Assembly (NCBI GenBank): GCA_036635835.1
Contig: JAVWPP010000029.1
Location: 1 to 14,700 of the forward strand
Direction: 5' to 3'
Source: JAVWPP01 sp036635835
Lineage (GTDB): Bacteria; Bacillota; Clostridia; TANB77; CAG-465
DNA length: 14,700 nt
This document shows, piece by piece, positions 12,567-14,700 of this stretch. The first letter of the stretch is position 1. Each line of letters opens with the position of its first letter. Both the position numbers and the translations under genes were made by a program. The notes below the pieces were generated by a model. It was not told the origin of the DNA and made no database searches. It was given only the letters and a program-made list of their open reading frames with translations.

Positions 12567-14700
12567 ATGGAAGAAGAAAAAGTAAGTGGTATAAACAATA
12601 TTGATGAAAATAAATCAAATGGTGATATGCCAAGTGATGGTAGAAGTAATACTTTGGATTCAGAGTTTTTTGTGAAAATTGAGGACGATGCTGAAGAAGT
12701 GAAACCTTTGGAAGAGCCTCATATTGATGATATGCTTACATATGAAGAGCGTTTGATTGAGGAAAGTAAAATAGAAAAAGATGAAGAAAAACCAACTGAT
12801 AATGCTTTTGATGGCAGTTCTGTATCTAATGGTGAGGTGGTAAAAGCAAATATTCCTAGTTGGGATGAACTTTTTGCTTCGTTAACTTCTAATGTAGATT
12901 CTTCTTCAGATATAGATAAATTTGTAACTGAAAATAAGATAGAAACAGTTCCTTTAGAAGATAAAGTTTTAGAGGAAAATTCTAATGAATTAGATGTAGA
13001 TAAAGCTCCGGAAACTGTAGATGTAGTTATAGAAAAAGTAGAAGGAAGTTTGGATACAAATACAGACAATATGGATGTAGAAATGCCAGATGAAGAGAAG
13101 CATGAATTCTTTAATTTTGGTAAAAAAGAAGATATTTCAGAAGTAGAAAAAGCAGATGAAAATCTAGGCGAAATAGGTATAGAAAAAGAACCGGAAACTA
13201 TAGAAATAGAAGCAGAAAAAACAGAAGAAAAAATAGAAGATATAGCTTCTGAAATATCAATAGAAGAGCCAAAGGAAGAGAAGCATGGATTCTTTAATTT
13301 TGGTAAAAAAGAAGATGCTTCTGAAGTAGAAAAAGTGCCTGAAAATCTAGGCGAAATAGGTATAGAAAAAGAACCAGAAACTATAGAAATAGAAGAAGCA
13401 AAAACAGAAGAAAAAGAAGAAGATATAGCTTCTGAAATATCAATAGAAGAGTCAAAGGAAGAGAAGCATGGATTCTTTAATTTTGGTAAAAAAGAAGATA
13501 CTTCTGAAGTAGAAAAAGCACCTGAAAATCTAGGTGAAATTGAAGTAGAAAAAGAACAAGAAACTATAGAAGTAGAAACTGAAAAAGTAGAAGAAAATGC
13601 AGCTACTGAAATATCAATAGAAGAACCTAAGGAAGAAAATGTTGATGAGTTTTCATTTGATAGTTTTACAAGAATAGAACCTATAGTAGAAGATCAGCCG
13701 GAAGAAGAAATAAAAGAAGAAATAGAAGAAGTAGTTGAACCTAAGATAGAGGAACCAGCAGAAAAATTTGTTGAGAGTGAAATAGATATGTTCGGGTTTG
13801 ATGAAACTCCAACTAGAGAAGATATATATGGCAAAGAAGAGATAGAACCAGAAGAAGTAGAAGAAATAGTAGAAGAAGTGATACCCGAAGAAGTAGCTAA
13901 GCCAAAGATAGAGGAACCAGCAGAAAAGTTTATTGAAAGTGAAGTAGATATGTTTGGGTTTGATGAAACTCCAACTAGAGAAGATATATATGGTAAAGAA
14001 GAGATAGAACCAGAAGAAATATTAGAAGAAAAAGTTGAAGAAGTAATACCAGAAGAAGTACCTGAGCCAGTGATAGAGGAAACAGCAGAAAAATTTGTTG
14101 AAAGTGAAGTAGATATGTTTGCATTCGATGAAACTCCAACTAGAGAAGAAGCTTATGGAAAAGAATTAAAAGAAAATATAGAGGATGAAAAAGAAGTTGA
14201 AATAGAAAAAGTAGAAGAAGAAAAAGCTCCAATAATAGAAGAACCTAAAAAAATTATACCGGAAAATCCAGTTGATTTATTTTCATTTGATTCAGTTACA
14301 GATCCTAAAACTATTGAACAAAATAATAATGACGGAAAAACATTTTTAGACTATTTAAAAACATCAGAAAATAATGATTCTAATGAAGCAGAAATTTCTG
14401 TAGAAAACCAAGAAGAAACTCTAGTATCAGATCTAAATAACGAGATTATCCAAGAGCAAAACGAAGACAAAGTAGAACATGAATTTGCAGCAGAAGTTCC
14501 TGTAGAAAATCAAGAAGAAAACTTAGTAGCAGATCTAAATAATGAGATTATGCAAGAACAAAACGAAGATCAAGCAGAGCAAGAACTCGCAGTAGAAATG
14601 CCATTAGAAAACGAGGAAGAAACTCTAGTAGCAGATTTAAATAATGAGATTATACAAGAGCAAAACGAAGATCAAGTAGAGCATGAATTTGCAGCAGAAG
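12567..14700 (+). CDS. Highly acidic tandem-repeat protein, incomplete at the window edge
   Basis: At least 711 codons with no stop, running off the window. Not recognised. Shine-Dalgarno AAGGAGG (12551-12557) and a good promoter support the ATG. There is no signal peptide or membrane segment in the visible part. Glu dominates throughout, with Lys, Ile and Val, so the chain is strongly acidic and probably disordered or helical. Layout: a unique region (1-175); three repeats of about 61 residues (176-355) with HGFFNFGKKED; a linker with FSFDSF; three repeats of about 55 residues (393-556) with DMFGFDETPTRE; a segment with LFSFDSV; then 34-residue repeats from 612 with DLNNEIIQEQNED. Eight F-x-F motifs recur every 47-61 residues. 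Codon use matches the neighbours, so recent transfer is not indicated. Scaffold, adaptor or surface-linked roles are all possible; the C-terminus outside the window will decide. Confidence 0.85.
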   Translation, partial: MEEEKVSGINNIDENKSNGDMPSDGRSNTLDSEFFVKIEDDAEEVKPLEEPHIDDMLTYEERLIEESKIEKDEEKPTDNAFDGSSVSNGEVVKANIPSWDELFASLTSNVDSSSDIDKFVTENKIETVPLEDKVLEENSNELDVDKAPETVDVVIEKVEGSLDTNTDNMDVEMPDEEKHEFFNFGKKEDISEVEKADENLGEIGIEKEPETIEIEAEKTEEKIEDIASEISIEEPKEEKHGFFNFGKKEDASEVEKVPENLGEIGIEKEPETIEIEEAKTEEKEEDIASEISIEESKEEKHGFFNFGKKEDTSEVEKAPENLGEIEVEKEQETIEVETEKVEENAATEISIEEPKEENVDEFSFDSFTRIEPIVEDQPEEEIKEEIEEVVEPKIEEPAEKFVESEIDMFGFDETPTREDIYGKEEIEPEEVEEIVEEVIPEEVAKPKIEEPAEKFIESEVDMFGFDETPTREDIYGKEEIEPEEILEEKVEEVIPEEVPEPVIEETAEKFVESEVDMFAFDETPTREEAYGKELKENIEDEKEVEIEKVEEEKAPIIEEPKKIIPENPVDLFSFDSVTDPKTIEQNNNDGKTFLDYLKTSENNDSNEAEISVENQEETLVSDLNNEIIQEQNEDKVEHEFAAEVPVENQEENLVADLNNEIMQEQNEDQAEQELAVEMPLENEEETLVADLNNEIIQEQNEDQVEHEFAAE
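13092..13631 (+). repeat. Tandem repeat family A, 3 copies of about 61 codons
   Basis: Copies start at 13092, 13275 and 13458 (183-nt period); the third is 174 nt. Each opens with EEKH(E/G)FFNFGKKED and ends near EISIEE. Long stretches are identical at DNA level, pointing to in-frame duplication rather than convergence. Confidence 0.9.
13743..14234 (+). repeat. Tandem repeat family B, 3 copies of about 55 codons
   Basis: Copies start at 13743, 13905 and 14070 (162 and 165 nt apart). The core is AEKF(V/I)ESE(V/I)DMF(G/A)FDE followed by TPTRE. The third copy diverges after its core. All length differences are multiples of three. Confidence 0.88.
14400..14700 (+). repeat. Tandem repeat family C, 34-codon period, continues past the edge
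   Basis: Copies start at 14400, 14502 and 14604, an exact 102-nt period. The core is ENQEETLV(S/A)DLNNEI followed by (I/M)QEQNED. The third copy is cut by the window end after 97 nt, so the total copy number is unknown. Confidence 0.9.

Noticed and set aside
12719..13069. Ser-rich reading frame on the - strand
   Set aside because: It is the reverse complement of the Glu-rich repeat gene; GAA and GAT codons read backwards give Ser, Phe and Ile. No ribosome binding site supports it.
13092..14700. Tandem repeats as a CRISPR array
   Set aside because: Repeat units are long, in frame, translated and lack unique spacers of constant length; no cas gene is nearby.

Overview
The window is a strongly AT-rich, tightly packed bacterial chromosome segment that reads as a low-GC Firmicute, most likely a spore-forming member of the Clostridia. 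Three things support this: heavy use of ATA, AGA and GAA codons with AGGAGG-type ribosome binding sites; a dipicolinate synthase subunit B gene (spore-specific); and a Zn-type L31 gene directly after rho, an order also known from Bacillus. Most genes run on the + strand; two near 11.2-12.4 kb run on the - strand. I see no rRNA, tRNA, CRISPR array, insertion sequence or phage gene.

Layout. 1-171: a probable terminator of an upstream unit, then a ribosome binding site. 172-3643: an asparagine synthetase-like gene whose glutaminase half has lost its catalytic residues, trmL (tRNA wobble 2'-O-methylation) and a PFK_mixed-type phosphofructokinase, closed by a perfect terminator. 3779-5692: a membrane-anchored VanW/G5 cell-wall protein with a long charged cytoplasmic head. 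5693-6574: lexA behind two consensus sigma-A promoters, each with a LexA-like box in its spacer. 6655-7925: a hemolysin III/PAQR-type membrane protein and dpaB (spoVFB), here without dpaA next to it. 8068-11070: rimO, rho and rpmE, all linked to translation or transcription. 11167-12390 (- strand): a Fur-family (PerR-like) repressor with a palindromic promoter and a HAD phosphatase. 12567 to the edge: a very acidic open reading frame of at least 711 codons, built of three successive families of tandem repeats and running out of the window.

Most of the window is housekeeping. The unusual parts are (1) the acidic protein, with eight regularly spaced F-x-F motifs in a Glu-rich matrix followed by 34-residue repeats; (2) the asparagine synthetase with a degenerate glutaminase domain; (3) the doubled promoter/operator arrangement before lexA; and (4) the solitary dpaB with a possible sigma-K promoter. 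All assignments come from reading motifs by eye. No database search was run.
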